The notes: a model not told the origin generated them from the sequence alone. A stretch of 64,000 nt of DNA from Hyphomicrobium sp. (GCA_030148725.1 JASBSU010000037.1:62001-126000); one strand, 5' to 3'. Shown: positions 38,241-49,325, numbered from the stretch's first letter. Program-made: numbers and translations.

Positions 38241-39128
38241 ATGCGCTTGCCTGTAATCGCCGCCGCCGCCGTTCTTTGCGCGGGCGTGGCACACGCCGAC
38301 GGCGCCGTGACGCAAACGTCGCAATCGCCGATCGCGCCGGGTCCGAGCGGCTGGCATTTCAAATTCACGCCTTACGCGTGGCTGCCGTGGATCAACGGCG
38401 ATGCGACCGTCAGAGGCCGCGACTTCTCGGTGGAGCAGAACCCCGCGCAGGTGCTGGGTTCGCTCGACTTTGCGTGGATGAGCTACCAGGAGGCGCGTCG
38501 CGGCGCGATCACCCTGTTCTCCGACGTCATGTTCACGAAGAACACCAACTCGGGCAGCTTCGCGCGCTCCAAGCAGTTTTCGCGTCACGTCGATGGGACG
38601 CTCGGCGCGGCGATTTCCGCTGACTACAAGCAATGGATCGTCGAATTCGGCGGCATGTACGAGACCAACCGCTGGCGGCTGGGGCCCGGTCCCGGCGCCG
38701 CCGACACGACACTCGACCTGCTGGCGGGCGGCCGATACTGGCACCAGGAGCTCGACGTCGACGTCGGCCTTGCAGGCACGCTGAATGTCGACGGGCTGGT
38801 CATTTCAGGCAACCGGGCGCTGGCGCGATCGGGCGGCGTCGACTGGGTCGATCCGTTCATCGGCGCGCGCATGACCTATCACCACAGCCCGACGGACTCG
38901 TTCGTGCTGCGCGGCGATATCGGCGGCTTCGGCTGGGCCAGCCGCTTCACGTGGCAGGCGCTCGCCACGTACAATTTCTATCTCGGCTCGCATGCCGCCA
39001 TCGATTTCGACGGCTACCTTGGCTACAAGGCGCTTTCGGTCGACTACGTGCAGGGTGACGGCATCAACCGCTACGAGTTCGACGTCGTGCAGCAGGGCCC
39101 GGTGGTGGGGATCACGGGGCGGTTCTAA
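38241..39128 (+). CDS. Outer-membrane beta-barrel protein (295 aa)
   Basis: The start ATG 38241 follows GGGAGG and gives a signal peptide (cleaved near AHA, ~22). The mature protein has the alternating aromatic strand pattern ('WHFKFTPYAWLPWINGD', 'ITLFSDVMFTKN', 'LDLLAGGRYWHQ', 'WVDPFIGARMTYH', 'FDGYLGYKALSV') ending in 'VVGITGRF', a terminal Phe as in barrel proteins. No specific family can be named. It likely forms a unit with the transporter-like gene 100 bases upstream. Confidence 0.75.
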   Translation: MRLPVIAAAAVLCAGVAHADGAVTQTSQSPIAPGPSGWHFKFTPYAWLPWINGDATVRGRDFSVEQNPAQVLGSLDFAWMSYQEARRGAITLFSDVMFTKNTNSGSFARSKQFSRHVDGTLGAAISADYKQWIVEFGGMYETNRWRLGPGPGAADTTLDLLAGGRYWHQELDVDVGLAGTLNVDGLVISGNRALARSGGVDWVDPFIGARMTYHHSPTDSFVLRGDIGGFGWASRFTWQALATYNFYLGSHAAIDFDGYLGYKALSVDYVQGDGINRYEFDVVQQGPVVGITGRF

Positions 39129-39152
39129 GCGCTTTTGCTGTCACTCCCGTCA

Positions 39153-39170
39153 TGCCGGCTAAGGCCGGCA
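39153..39170. repeat. REP-like palindrome
   Basis: TGCCGGC-TAAG-GCCGGCA lies within the ‘tcatgccggctaaggccggcac’-type context seen in dispersed bacterial intergenic repeats. It is between a rightward barrel gene and a leftward gene. Confidence 0.55.
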
Positions 39171-39233
39171 CCCGCGCAAGTCGCCGCAACCGATCCGGTG
39201 CGCTCAACCCAACCTACGCTACACGTGCGGTGG

Positions 39234-39692
39234 CTACTCGGCGGCTTGGAGGGGTTTCCAGGTGGGGTCGTCGAACTCGTCGGGGTAGCGGGCAAGGGCG
39301 GCGTCGACGCGGCCGAGCGCATCGATGGCGTCGGTGCCATCGGTGGGCTTTGCGATAGCGCCAAGGCCGGTGACGATCTCTTCCAGCAGCGCCTTGAGCT
39401 TATTGAGCGAGTCGCCCGAAAGGCTCGTGGTCGCGAGGATCTTGTCGGCCTCGATCTTTACCTGAGCCGCAAACCGTTGCGCGTGGTCGGGCGGCATGCG
39501 CCGGTGCGTGACCAGCGAATGATTGGTGCGCACGAGATCGCGGATCGTGGCCATGCCTTTCTGCACCGCCGGATCGGTCGGAAGCGGCGCAATGGCCTGG
39601 CCGGCGCGCGGGACGATCTTTTCGGCAGCTGGCGCCGGCGCGGAAAAGGAGAGCGCCAGCATCAGAAACGCGACGATGCGAAGGAAGGCCAT
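39234..39692 (-). CDS. Exported helical hypothetical protein (152 aa)
   Basis: The start at 39692 (MAFLRIVAFLML) gives a clear signal peptide ending near APAA. The mature part is helical ('KGMATIRDLVRTNHSLVTHRRM', 'AAQVKIEADKILATTSL', 'LNKLKALLEEIVTGL') and resembles cytochrome c'-type four-helix bundles but lacks a CxxCH heme site. Its ending 'DDPTWKPLQAAE' is unremarkable. It is unlike any named family. Confidence 0.65.
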   Translation of the reverse strand: MAFLRIVAFLMLALSFSAPAPAAEKIVPRAGQAIAPLPTDPAVQKGMATIRDLVRTNHSLVTHRRMPPDHAQRFAAQVKIEADKILATTSLSGDSLNKLKALLEEIVTGLGAIAKPTDGTDAIDALGRVDAALARYPDEFDDPTWKPLQAAE

Positions 39693-39872
39693 GAAAACTG
39701 ATCCTGCCAAATCCAGCGGCGCACTCACTCCCAGCCGCGACGGGCCGCAGGGCATCGCGGGTGTTGTCGCGATTACAGCAACAGTTGCGCAGGCTCTGCA
39801 AGTTTCACCGCCTGCGCCTTGATTAATCGCAAGCGGCGCGAGCCCTGGGCGGGAAGACGCTCGCCGCGCACC

Positions 39873-42458
39873 TCAGCGGGCGAGTTCTTCCTTCACCTTG
39901 GCGGCAAGCTGCGGCAGCGAGAAGGGCTTCGGCAAGAACGCGAAGTTCTCATCGCCCAGCGCCGACTTGAAGGCGTCGTTGGGATAGCCCGACACGAAGA
40001 TGATCTTGATGTCGGGGTTCTTCTTGCGCAGTTCCTTCAGAAGCGTCGGCCCGTCCATCTCGGGCATGACGACGTCGGAGACGACGATGTCCACCTTGCC
40101 CTTGTTCTTCTCCATCACCTCGAGCGCCTCGACGCCGCTGCCAGCCTCGAGCACCTTGTAGCCCTGGCGTTTCAAGGCGCGCGCCGCGAAGTTGCGCACG
40201 ACTTCCTCGTCCTCGACGAGAAGCACGCGGCCGGTGCCGGTGAGATCGGCAGCCTTCTGCTCCTTCTTCTTCTCCTTCACCGGGACGATCTCCTCGTCCT
40301 TGTCCGGATGATAGCGCGGCAGGTAGATGCGGAACGTGGTGCCCTTGCCGATCTCGCTGTCAGGGTAGATGTAGCCGCCCGACTGTTTGACCATGCCGTA
40401 CACCGAGGCGAGGCCGAGGCCGGTGCCCCTGCCGATGGCCTTGGTGGTGAAGAACGGCTCGAAGATCTTGTCCATCACCTCGCGCGACATGCCGTGGCCG
40501 GTGTCGCTGACCTCTATCAGCACGTACTCGCCGGCGACGAACTCGCGGTTCTCGATCTTCTGAGACTCGCGCTCTGGAACGTTGCGGGCGCGGATGGTGA
40601 TCGTGCCGCCATCCTGCATCGCGTCCTTCGAGTTAGTGACGAGGTTGAACAGCGCCTGGCCGAACTCGTGCTCGTCTACCATCACGTGCCAGAGATCGGG
40701 CGCGGAGGAGATCTTCAGCTCGCTCTTCTCGCCGAGGTAGCCCTTCAGCACGTTGAACTGATCGGTGATGACGTCGCCGAGATTGATCACCTCGTTGCGC
40801 AGCGTCTGCTGACGGGCGAGGGCGAGCAGCTTGCGGACCAGCTCAGCGGCGCGGTTGGCGCTGGCCTTGATGTTGGAGAGATCCTTGTAGGCGACGTCCT
40901 TTGGGCGATGCTGGGCGAGCAGCATGTCGGAGAAGCCGAGGATCGCGGTCAGCATGTTGTTGAAGTCGTGCGCGATGCCGCCAGCCAGCTTGCCGACGAC
41001 TTCCATCTTCTGGCTCTGCGCAAAGCGGGCTTCGAGCGCCTTCTGCTCGGTGGCGTCGACGACGTAGAGGATCGCGGCCTCGCGGGCGCCGCCGCTGGTG
41101 AAGGGGCTCATGTAGACGCGGGTGACGAGATCGCGCTTGGCGCCAGAGGTGATGTCGATCGGCACGTTGTGGACACGGCCGGAAATGACCTGCTTCAGGC
41201 CTTCCTCGACCGCCTCGCGGGTCGCCGCGTCGGTGGCGCGACCCAGCGCGTCTGCTGCCGAGACGCCGGCACCTGCCGCGCCATCGAGCACGATGCGGCA
41301 GAAGGCGGAGTTGGCGCTGACGATGCGTCCATCGGAGCCGAGCATTGCGATGCCGAACGGCGCCGACTGGAAGAAGCGGGCAAAGCGAGCACCCGAGTCA
41401 TCGCCTTCGAACTCGGAGGCACCTTCGCCCACGACGTCGACCACGGCGACGGTGAGACCCTTGCCGCTCGGTACGGTGCGCGCGAGCAGGCGTGCCGGCA
41501 TCACGCGGCCGTCCTCGCACGAGAGGTCGATGTCGATCGTCTCGAGCTGGTCGGGCACCGAGGCGCCGCTGAGGCGCGTCAGAAGCGCTGCGCCGTCGCC
41601 GGCCGCAATGTCGGCCAGCGTCAGACGCTGCTCGAGGACGCTGCGCGGCGAGCGGCCGATCCATCGCGCCAGAGTTGCGTTGACATGCAGCAGCGTGCCG
41701 TCAGGGCCGACCGAAGCCAGGCCGATCGGCGCGTTGTCGAACTGGGCGAGCTGGATCTCGACAGCGGCGATGCGATCGGCTTCGCGGCGACGGTCTGCGG
41801 TCACGTCGGTCAGGCGCCACAGCACGAGCCCGGAAGAAGCGCCCGCTGCCTCGCCCGGAACCGGCTTGACCGCGAGTTGCAGGGTGGTGCGAACGCGGCT
41901 GCGTGCTCCACCACGGCCGAGAGAGAATTCCTCGGCGTGAGTTTCGCCGCGCTCGGCGGCGCGCGTGAGACGGAACAGGGCCGAGCTTGCTTCTGCGTCA
42001 CCCGAAAGGAGCTGCTGCAGCGCGGTGCGCGCATCGCGCTCGCCATCGCCGACGATCGCGTCGAACTTGGTGTTGGTGTAGAGCGGCTCGCCGTCGCGGC
42101 TGGCGATCATGACGCCAACGTCGATGTTGTCGGCGGCGGTCATCACGACGTCGGCGAGCGGCGTGCGCTGGCCGAAGCGGATGTAGCCCGCGGAATAAGC
42201 GAAGAGCCCGAAGAGGCCAACCGAGGCGAGCGCCACCAGGATGGCGACGAGCACGGGCGTGCCCGCGCCGCTGGCGACGATGCCCAGCGCGATCAACGCG
42301 CCGAGCACAACCGCGCCGGCAGTCGGCAGGTAGCCGCCCCAACCCTGCATCCGCATGATGGCATCAAACGGAGCGGACGGCAGTTCGATTGCGTCGTGCT
42401 CTCGCATGCGCAGGGAAGCTATACGATTCTGAGTGCTGGATAGGTGGGGCGCCGGCAT
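39873..42458 (-). CDS. cckA: Cell-cycle hybrid histidine kinase CckA
   Basis: The 861-residue protein has two N-terminal membrane helices (~45-80), PAS-like domains (~100-470), an H-box '[19 protein letters not shown]' with His497, a HATPase domain ('[10 protein letters not shown]', 'DTGHGMS', '[18 protein letters not shown]') and a C-terminal receiver with Asp795 ('[10 protein letters not shown]'). CckA phosphorylates ChpT, then CtrA/CpdR, in the alphaproteobacterial cell cycle. The start at 42458 (MPAPHL) is preceded by a TTG codon; an ATG at 42407 is another option. It is divergent from the FliO-like gene. Confidence 0.93.
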   Translation of the reverse strand: MPAPHLSSTQNRIASLRMREHDAIELPSAPFDAIMRMQGWGGYLPTAGAVVLGALIALGIVASGAGTPVLVAILVALASVGLFGLFAYSAGYIRFGQRTPLADVVMTAADNIDVGVMIASRDGEPLYTNTKFDAIVGDGERDARTALQQLLSGDAEASSALFRLTRAAERGETHAEEFSLGRGGARSRVRTTLQLAVKPVPGEAAGASSGLVLWRLTDVTADRRREADRIAAVEIQLAQFDNAPIGLASVGPDGTLLHVNATLARWIGRSPRSVLEQRLTLADIAAGDGAALLTRLSGASVPDQLETIDIDLSCEDGRVMPARLLARTVPSGKGLTVAVVDVVGEGASEFEGDDSGARFARFFQSAPFGIAMLGSDGRIVSANSAFCRIVLDGAAGAGVSAADALGRATDAATREAVEEGLKQVISGRVHNVPIDITSGAKRDLVTRVYMSPFTSGGAREAAILYVVDATEQKALEARFAQSQKMEVVGKLAGGIAHDFNNMLTAILGFSDMLLAQHRPKDVAYKDLSNIKASANRAAELVRKLLALARQQTLRNEVINLGDVITDQFNVLKGYLGEKSELKISSAPDLWHVMVDEHEFGQALFNLVTNSKDAMQDGGTITIRARNVPERESQKIENREFVAGEYVLIEVSDTGHGMSREVMDKIFEPFFTTKAIGRGTGLGLASVYGMVKQSGGYIYPDSEIGKGTTFRIYLPRYHPDKDEEIVPVKEKKKEQKAADLTGTGRVLLVEDEEVVRNFAARALKRQGYKVLEAGSGVEALEVMEKNKGKVDIVVSDVVMPEMDGPTLLKELRKKNPDIKIIFVSGYPNDAFKSALGDENFAFLPKPFSLPQLAAKVKEELAR

Positions 42459-42600
42459 GGGCAATGTACTCTGTACGCATTACACACAAGAAGCTCGCAT
42501 CGGTTCCTAACGCGGCAGACTGGGGATCAGGCCCATATTTTCTGGCACGGAGGAGGTCTCGGTTGCGGCGCTTTACCCGTCAACAGTTCAATCATTAGGG

Positions 42601-42615
42601 TTAAAATCGCCTAAA
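42601..42615 (-). promoter_or_regulatory. Possible CtrA-type box between cckA and fliO-like gene
   Basis: On the minus strand TTTA-GGCGATT-TTAAC matches the CtrA consensus TTAA-N7-TTAAC except one base. GANTC sites occur nearby (42425, 42632). Location in a divergent control region fits, but function is inferred. Confidence 0.4.
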
Positions 42616-42708
42616 CTGGCTGTTACAGCCTGAGTCAGTTTTTCGCGCCGCGACGGCGGCTTTCAAAACTGTCAACGATATGTGCACCTTACGTTCGCGA
42701 AGTGAGAA

Positions 42709-43044
42709 ATGACTGAAGTTCTGCCGCGCGTCCTTGCCTTTGCTTTCGTGGTCGTCGCCATCGTCGTGACGGCGGTGATTGCGCGAAAAATTATGGGCAG
42801 GCCCGGCCTGTCGGGGCTGCTCAGCTCCAAGCCGCAACGGCGTATCGACATCGTCGAGCAGGCTCCGATCGACAATAAGCACCGGCTCGTGCTGGTGCGC
42901 CGCGACGACGTTGAGCACCTCATCCTGATCGGAGGGCCGGCGGATATCGTCGTCGAGAGTGGTATCGTTGCACGATCTCCCGACGCGGAGACGAAATCGA
43001 CTGCCGCGCGGCGCTCACATCAGATCGGCGTCGCAGCCGAGTAG
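42709..43044 (+). CDS. fliO: FliO-like flagellar export membrane protein
   Basis: The 111-residue protein has an N-terminal membrane helix (~8-26) and a short cytoplasmic domain with 'IDNKHRLVLVRRDDVEHLILIGGPADIVVESGI', the FliO-like signature. FliO helps assemble the flagellar type III gate (FliP). In many Hyphomicrobiales it sits next to cckA and not in a flagellar operon. No other export genes are in the window. Similarity is short, so the name is tentative. Confidence 0.65.
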   Translation: MTEVLPRVLAFAFVVVAIVVTAVIARKIMGRPGLSGLLSSKPQRRIDIVEQAPIDNKHRLVLVRRDDVEHLILIGGPADIVVESGIVARSPDAETKSTAARRSHQIGVAAE

Positions 43045-43077
43045 CGCCGTTCCATCGTTTCCGCGCGGAGGCAATCG

Positions 43078-45651
43078 ATGCGCCCGACAGTGCCGTTGAC
43101 ATCCATTTTCGCTGCGGTGGTCTGCATCGCCGGCATGATCGCGGGCGGCGCGTTGGCGCAAACGACTGCGCCGGCGCCACAGCCGCCTGCCGCGACGGCG
43201 GCACAGCCGCAGCCTCCTGCCGCGGCCGCGCCCTCCACTCCCGCGCAACCGTCGGCGCCTGCCGATGCAGGTCAGGCGCCGGCAGCCGCGGCGCCCGCGG
43301 CGCCTGCAGCACCGGTCGGAGAGCAGAAGGCGTCCGGGATTCCCATCGAGGAGCTGGTGCGGCCCGTCAACGCGCTCAGCACCGCGATCGACGCGGCTGA
43401 GAAAAATCTCGAGCAAGCTCCGGGCGGTCAGCGAGACCTCGCGGCGCTGCGTGCCGAGATTGAGAAGATCGAAGCCAGCGCCAAGAAGGCCAGCGAGTCG
43501 CTCGCGCCGCGCCTGGAAGAAGTTCGCTCGCAGATTGCCAAGCTCGGGACGCCGCCGGGACCTAACGGTCCGCCGGAAGCGCCCGACGTCGTTGCGGAGC
43601 GCCAGCGCCTCAACGGCATCGCGGCGCAGATCGACGGCGCCATCAAGAAGGCCGCACTTATCGAGCTGCGGTCGCGCCAGCTCGTCAGCCGCGTGCAACA
43701 TGCACGGCAGGGCGTCTTCACACGCTTCCTATTCCGGCAGATCGATACGCCGCTGCAATGGAAGGTCTGGACACAGGCCGCAGACCAGCTGCCACTCGCG
43801 AGCAAGCAGATCGGCTTCATTCTGTCGAACTGGTGGTCGGTTGCGAGGCTGAACGCGACGGGACTGGCGACCGTGGTCGGCGGCGCGCTATTGGCGTTCG
43901 CCGGCCTCTACCTGCTGCGGCGACGGCTGATGCGCTCGCGTCTCGATGCGGGCGGCGCGTCGGTTCCAACGCTGTCCGAGCGTGCTGCGGCGGCGGCCTG
44001 GGTTGCACCGGCGATTGCGCTGCCGGCTGTAGCGGCCATTATCGTTCTCTACGTGGGGCTGGACGAACTCGGCCTGCTCTATTGGCAGGTGGAGAAGTTC
44101 GCATATGCCGCGCTGTTCCCGCTGTTCGTCGCGATCGCGATTTCGGCGCTGGCGCGCGCGCTCCTGCAGCCAACGCGCCCGCGCTGGCGGCTCTTCGACA
44201 TCGGCGATGGAAGCGCAAGGCGGGTCACGCTCGCGGTGCAGGGCATCGCCGTGGTCTACGCGCTCGACTATCTGACGAATCGGCTGGCGAGCATCCTGTC
44301 GCTGCCGCTTTCGACGAGCATCGTGTCTGCGTTCATATCGAGCGTGCTCATTGCCGGCCTGCTGCTGTTCATCGCGCGGACCAACCTGACCTCGCCCAGC
44401 CGCGCACCGGGCGTTGCCGTTTCGAGCTGGTCTCCAGTTTGTCTCAAACTGCTGCTCGTCGGACTGGCGATCGTCCTGATCGCCACCTCGCTCTTGGGCT
44501 ACGTATCGCTCGGCCGCTTCATCACCACGCAGCTCCTGACGACGGGCGCGGGCATCCTGGTCGTCGCGGTGCTCTACATTGCGATCCATGCCATCGTGCC
44601 CGAGCCGAGCGAACGCCCCACCGGCATGAACGCGATTATCGAGCAGCAATTCAGCCTCGACGATTTCGGGCGCACGCAGCTGGTTCGCGTCCAGCACGGT
44701 TTTCTGACGATGGCCCTGTTCGCGGTCGCCATCCCGCTGCTGCTGCTGTCGTGGGGGCTTTCGGTCACCGACATCCGCAGCTGGGTGCGCGCAGCGCTGT
44801 TCGGGTTCGAGATTGGCGGCACGCGCATCTCGCCGGCACGCATCCTGGTGGCGCTGGCGATCTTCGTCGGCGTGCTGGCCGTCACCCGCTTCCTGCAGCG
44901 GTGGCTCGCCTCGGGAGCGCTGGCGCAGGGGCGCATGGAAGCGGGTCTTGCAAACTCGATTTATACGGGCGCGGGTTACGTCGGTTTTGCGGTCGCAACG
45001 CTGGCGGCCATCTCATACGCCGGCCTCGACATCACGAGCCTCGCCATCGTTGCCGGTGCGCTGTCGGTCGGCATCGGCTTCGGCCTGCAGTCGATCGTCA
45101 ACAATTTCGTCTCCGGTCTCATTCTGCTCGTCGAGCGTCCTATCAAGGTCGGCGACCGCGTGACGGTCGATGGGCAGGAGGGGTTCGTGCGGCGCATATC
45201 GGTGCGCTCGACGGAGATCGAGACCTTCGATCGCGCCAGCCTCATCGTTCCCAATTCGGAGTTCATCACGAAGACGGTGACGAACTGGACGCATCGCAAC
45301 GCGCTCGGACGCGCAGTGGTGAAGGTGACGGTCAGCAATCAGTGCGACCCGGACAAGGTGATAGAGCTGCTGCTCATTGCCGCCGCGGAGTGTGGGCTGG
45401 TGCAGAAGCATCCGCCGCCGTGGGCGGGGCTCGACAACTTCGGACCGGATGGCCTCGACTTCACGCTCATCGGCGTCGTCAGCGACGTCAACAAGGTGGG
45501 CGATGCGCGGTCGGATATGCGCGTGCGCATCTTCAAGGCATTCCGCGAGGCCGGCGTCGAGTTTCCGACGCAGCAGCGGGACATCCATTTCCCCGACAGC
45601 GAACAGGTGGAGAGAGTGCTGGCGCGCTTCGCCGCTCAGGACGCGCGCTAA
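43078..45651 (+). CDS. Large MscS-family mechanosensitive channel
   Basis: The 857-residue protein starts behind GGAGG. A signal peptide (~27) is followed by a Pro/Ala linker, a coiled-coil periplasmic domain (DUF3772-like, ~100-240), then ~10 membrane helices. The MscS core (~640-840) has 'SVGIGFGLQSIVNNFVSGLILLVERPIKVGDRVTVDGQEGFV', with the pore-lining helix and Asn/Gly pattern, and the beta domain. It should open under hypo-osmotic shock. It belongs with the MscK/YbiO-like large forms. Confidence 0.9.
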   Translation: MRPTVPLTSIFAAVVCIAGMIAGGALAQTTAPAPQPPAATAAQPQPPAAAAPSTPAQPSAPADAGQAPAAAAPAAPAAPVGEQKASGIPIEELVRPVNALSTAIDAAEKNLEQAPGGQRDLAALRAEIEKIEASAKKASESLAPRLEEVRSQIAKLGTPPGPNGPPEAPDVVAERQRLNGIAAQIDGAIKKAALIELRSRQLVSRVQHARQGVFTRFLFRQIDTPLQWKVWTQAADQLPLASKQIGFILSNWWSVARLNATGLATVVGGALLAFAGLYLLRRRLMRSRLDAGGASVPTLSERAAAAAWVAPAIALPAVAAIIVLYVGLDELGLLYWQVEKFAYAALFPLFVAIAISALARALLQPTRPRWRLFDIGDGSARRVTLAVQGIAVVYALDYLTNRLASILSLPLSTSIVSAFISSVLIAGLLLFIARTNLTSPSRAPGVAVSSWSPVCLKLLLVGLAIVLIATSLLGYVSLGRFITTQLLTTGAGILVVAVLYIAIHAIVPEPSERPTGMNAIIEQQFSLDDFGRTQLVRVQHGFLTMALFAVAIPLLLLSWGLSVTDIRSWVRAALFGFEIGGTRISPARILVALAIFVGVLAVTRFLQRWLASGALAQGRMEAGLANSIYTGAGYVGFAVATLAAISYAGLDITSLAIVAGALSVGIGFGLQSIVNNFVSGLILLVERPIKVGDRVTVDGQEGFVRRISVRSTEIETFDRASLIVPNSEFITKTVTNWTHRNALGRAVVKVTVSNQCDPDKVIELLLIAAAECGLVQKHPPPWAGLDNFGPDGLDFTLIGVVSDVNKVGDARSDMRVRIFKAFREAGVEFPTQQRDIHFPDSEQVERVLARFAAQDAR

Positions 45652-45708
45652 TCACTCGGAAGGTTGGGCGAACCTCGACCAGAGGAACGGCAGCCGGGCG
45701 CGCTAGCG

Positions 45709-46338
45709 TCAGTCCTCGCGGTAGACGCGCTCGCGGCGCTCGTGGCGCTCTTGGGCCTCGACCGACAGCGTCGCGATGGGGCGGGCGTCGAGGCGCTTCA
45801 GGCCGATCGGCTCGCCGGTTTCCTCGCAATAGCCGTAGGAGCCATCCTCGATGCGGGCAAGCGCGGCATCGATCTTGGCGATCAGCTTGCGCTGACGGTC
45901 GCGGGCCCGCAGCTCCAGCGCGCGGTCCGTCTCGGATGTCGCGCGGTCGGCGAGGTCGGCGTGCTGCGTCGATTCCTCGTGCAGCCCGGCGAGCGTCTCC
46001 TTGGTCTGGCGGATGATCTCATCCTTCCAGGCAAGCAGCTTGTTGCGGAAGTACATCCGCTGGCGCTCGTTCATGAACGGCTCGTCCTCGGAGGGACGAT
46101 AGTCAGGTGGCAGCACAATCGACGAAGACTTGGCGCGTGCCGTCATCTTTTTCCCCGCAACGTTCTGCTTCTCGACAACCTGTCTCTCGACGGTCTTCTT
46201 GTCACTCGACCTCAGATTTGAGGCAGCCTTTGTCTTGGAAGCCTTGCCGGCGATTGCTTTTGGGGCGCGCGCTTGCGATGCGCGGCTCTCTGAGGAGGCC
46301 TTCGCCTTTCCGGGCTTCTTGGCGCTTCGCTTGCTCAT
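45709..46338 (-). CDS. dksA: DksA/TraR-family RNA polymerase-binding regulator
   Basis: The 209-residue product starts behind AAAGGAGG. A Lys/Ala/Ser-rich N-terminal ~68-residue stretch precedes the DksA core 'DYRPSEDEPFMNERQRMYFRNKLLAWKDEI'. The coiled-coil tip has 'DLADRATSETDRA'. The zinc finger keeps only Cys171; the other three positions are T174, S192 and A195, as in other alphaproteobacterial DksA. Shorter starts exist at residue 65 (MTARAK). It tunes rRNA and amino-acid promoters with ppGpp. Confidence 0.9.
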   Translation of the reverse strand: MSKRSAKKPGKAKASSESRASQARAPKAIAGKASKTKAASNLRSSDKKTVERQVVEKQNVAGKKMTARAKSSSIVLPPDYRPSEDEPFMNERQRMYFRNKLLAWKDEIIRQTKETLAGLHEESTQHADLADRATSETDRALELRARDRQRKLIAKIDAALARIEDGSYGYCEETGEPIGLKRLDARPIATLSVEAQERHERRERVYRED

Positions 46339-46663
46339 CCGTGCCTCCTTTGAGGCTTGAAGAGAACGGCCGGCCCCTCAACCGGCGGTAACAAGCTGCT
46401 TCAGGCGCCTCCTATTGGCGGCAGCGGCCGGTTCTGTCAAGGCGTTCTGCGGCACTTCGTAAGCTACGGGCGGGACAGGAAAAAGGAACCGCCTACGAAT
46501 CGTTCGGTTGGTCCGAGACGGCCTAAGGTCGGCTGGCTACTTATTATCCGGGTCATATAACGCCCTTGCGGCACCGGAACCGCCCTCCCCTTCTTGCTCC
46601 CGCAGGCTGCCGGCCCCTAATGTCGCGCAGGCTCGCTGCATCGCACAGGAACCGCTACCCCCA
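46339..46663. other. Divergent intergenic region between dksA and the MoxR gene
   Basis: About 325 bases; the MoxR frame stays open to 46508 but conserved sequence starts at 46664. No RNA gene or strong hairpin is seen. Confidence 0.4.
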
Positions 46664-47509
<846 letters not shown>

Positions 47510-47518
47510 GTGGCGGTG

Positions 47519-48370
47519 ATGGCAGGTAAAGAGCCAGCGTCCTACACCATCTCAGACACGGCCAATTGGGTCGCGCGGTATCGTGCCGTCGAATCCGCGC
47601 GGCCGGACGCCGTTTTCAAGGACCTGCTCGCAGAACGGCTCGCCGGCGAGACCGGGGCGGCGATCGTCGCCCGCGCGCCGAAGTCGCTGCATAACGGCTG
47701 GCCGGTCATCGCGCGGACGGTGGCGATCGACGACATCATCCTCACCGCCATCGCGGAAGGATGCGACACGGTCATCAGCTTAGCGGCTGGCCTCGACACG
47801 CGGCCATACCGGCTCGATCTTCCGCCTACCCTGACGTGGATCGAAGCCGACCTTCCGGGAATGATCGAGGAGAAGAACCGTCTCCTCGCCGACGAGACAC
47901 CTCGCTGTGCGCTCGAGCGGGTCAAAGTCGACCTGTCGGATAGCACGGCGCGCGCCGCTTTCCTCGATCACGCTGCGCAAGGCCGGCGCCGCATTCTGGT
48001 GCTGAGCGAAGGCTTGCTCATGTACCTCGATGAGCCGACGGTTGCGGCGCTCTCCGCCGATCTGATGGCTGCCGGCGTCACATGGTGGGTGTCGGATCAG
48101 ATCAGTCCCGCGGTGCGCGATATGTTCATGGCGGATATGCGGGACATCCTCTCGCAGGCTCCGATGCATTTCGCGCCGGCGAATGGCGTTGCTTTCTATG
48201 AGAAGCTCGGCTGGCGGGTTTGCGAGGTGCGGTCGAGCGCCGAGGTCGCCCAGCGCCTCAATCGGCTACCCTGGCCGATGTGGCTGCTGATGATGCTGCC
48301 GCTGCCGCAGCCCGATCCCCGCAACCTCGGAAAGGCACGCTGGGGTGGCGTCGTCTGGCTGGAGCGCTGA
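47519..48370 (+). CDS. Leucine carboxyl methyltransferase-like SAM methyltransferase
   Basis: The 283-residue protein has the 'VISLAAGLDTRPYRLDLP' SAM-binding signature of the LCMT/PPM1 family, 'WIEADLPGMIEEKNRLL' and 'ILVLSEGLLMYLDE'. The family methylates small-molecule or protein carboxyls; the substrate here is unknown. An AGG site lies eight bases upstream of the ATG at 47519; GTG starts at 47510 and 47516 are also in frame. It begins a few bases after the MoxR stop and is probably cotranscribed. Confidence 0.82.
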   Translation: MAGKEPASYTISDTANWVARYRAVESARPDAVFKDLLAERLAGETGAAIVARAPKSLHNGWPVIARTVAIDDIILTAIAEGCDTVISLAAGLDTRPYRLDLPPTLTWIEADLPGMIEEKNRLLADETPRCALERVKVDLSDSTARAAFLDHAAQGRRRILVLSEGLLMYLDEPTVAALSADLMAAGVTWWVSDQISPAVRDMFMADMRDILSQAPMHFAPANGVAFYEKLGWRVCEVRSSAEVAQRLNRLPWPMWLLMMLPLPQPDPRNLGKARWGGVVWLER

Positions 48371-48496
48371 GGGCAGGCTGCTGGCGCCGCTTAACTTCAG
48401 TTACATACCGTGAACTGAGACGCCATCCGCCCGCCGCAATGGCGCGGCGTGGATTGCCCCGTCATCTTGGACCAGGCGGTCCTACGGGGAGACGAC

Positions 48497-49219
48497 ATGA
48501 CGACCACCAGCGGGGGCGCCCGACCGGGCGATGATCGCACGCTTGCGAGCCTGACTGCAGCCATCGGGTACGGCGGCATCCAGGCGACCATCCTGTCGGC
48601 GGTGGCGCTCGTGATCTCAGCCTTCTCGCTCTATGAATCGAGCTTTAAGACCGCCGAGATCGAGCTGTTCGTTCCGCCCGTCATCCAATACGCACGCGAC
48701 GGCGGCGGCGACACCGAAGTGTTCGTCGTGCCGCTCACGATCACCAACTCGGGGGCGCGGACCGGCACCGTGCTGTCGATGGAGCTCACGGCGGAGAACC
48801 TCACGACGAAGCAGACGAAGCGTTTCTACAGCGCGTTCCTCGGCGAGCATCAGGTCGACGCCGACGCGCCGAACCGGTCGTTCGCGCCGCTCTCGATCCC
48901 CGGGCGCGGCACGTTCACGGAGACCGTGCGCTTCTATCCCGTGGGCAATCCGTTTCCGAAGATCGCGGAGGAAGCGGGCGATTTCCGCTTCACGCTGAGC
49001 CTCGTCACCGCCGCGCCCGCGCGACCCGATTTCGTCGACAGGCTGTTCGCGCAAAAGCTGGAGCCGGCGGTGTTCGAGCGGACGCTGCCCTGGGTTTCCG
49101 AGCAGCAGCTCGGGTCGCGCCGCATCACAATCTCGATGCCGGAAAAGGGCTGGACGGCGATGCCGGCCACGCCACCGGCGACCGACTCATCGGTCGCGGC
49201 GCCCGCAGCGCCACAGTGA
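48497..49219 (+). CDS. Single-pass membrane protein, unknown (240 aa)
   Basis: The ATG at 48497 follows GGGGAG. One hydrophobic helix (~27-50) anchors an extracytoplasmic beta-rich domain with 'VVPLTITNSGARTGTVLSMELTAEN' and 'FRFTLSLVTAAPARPDFVDR' patterns. A Pro/Ala tail follows. No family recognised. Confidence 0.6.
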   Translation: MTTTSGGARPGDDRTLASLTAAIGYGGIQATILSAVALVISAFSLYESSFKTAEIELFVPPVIQYARDGGGDTEVFVVPLTITNSGARTGTVLSMELTAENLTTKQTKRFYSAFLGEHQVDADAPNRSFAPLSIPGRGTFTETVRFYPVGNPFPKIAEEAGDFRFTLSLVTAAPARPDFVDRLFAQKLEPAVFERTLPWVSEQQLGSRRITISMPEKGWTAMPATPPATDSSVAAPAAPQ

Positions 49220-49325
49220 TCGGCGAGGCCAACATGAACAGGTGCTGAAACTGCGCTTCAGAGGACGTTCAAAGATTGCGGTCTATCCTCTGGGCAACAA
49301 CGGAACAATCGACGTGGAGGGAGTC

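Noticed and set aside
39819-42443. 874-codon open frame opposite cckA
   Set aside because: Same antisense artefact; no domains and no ribosome site.
43758-46016. 752-codon shifted frame through the MscS gene
   Set aside because: Arg/Gly/Ala-rich composition, runs through the mscS stop and into dksA antisense; the MscS frame has clear domains.
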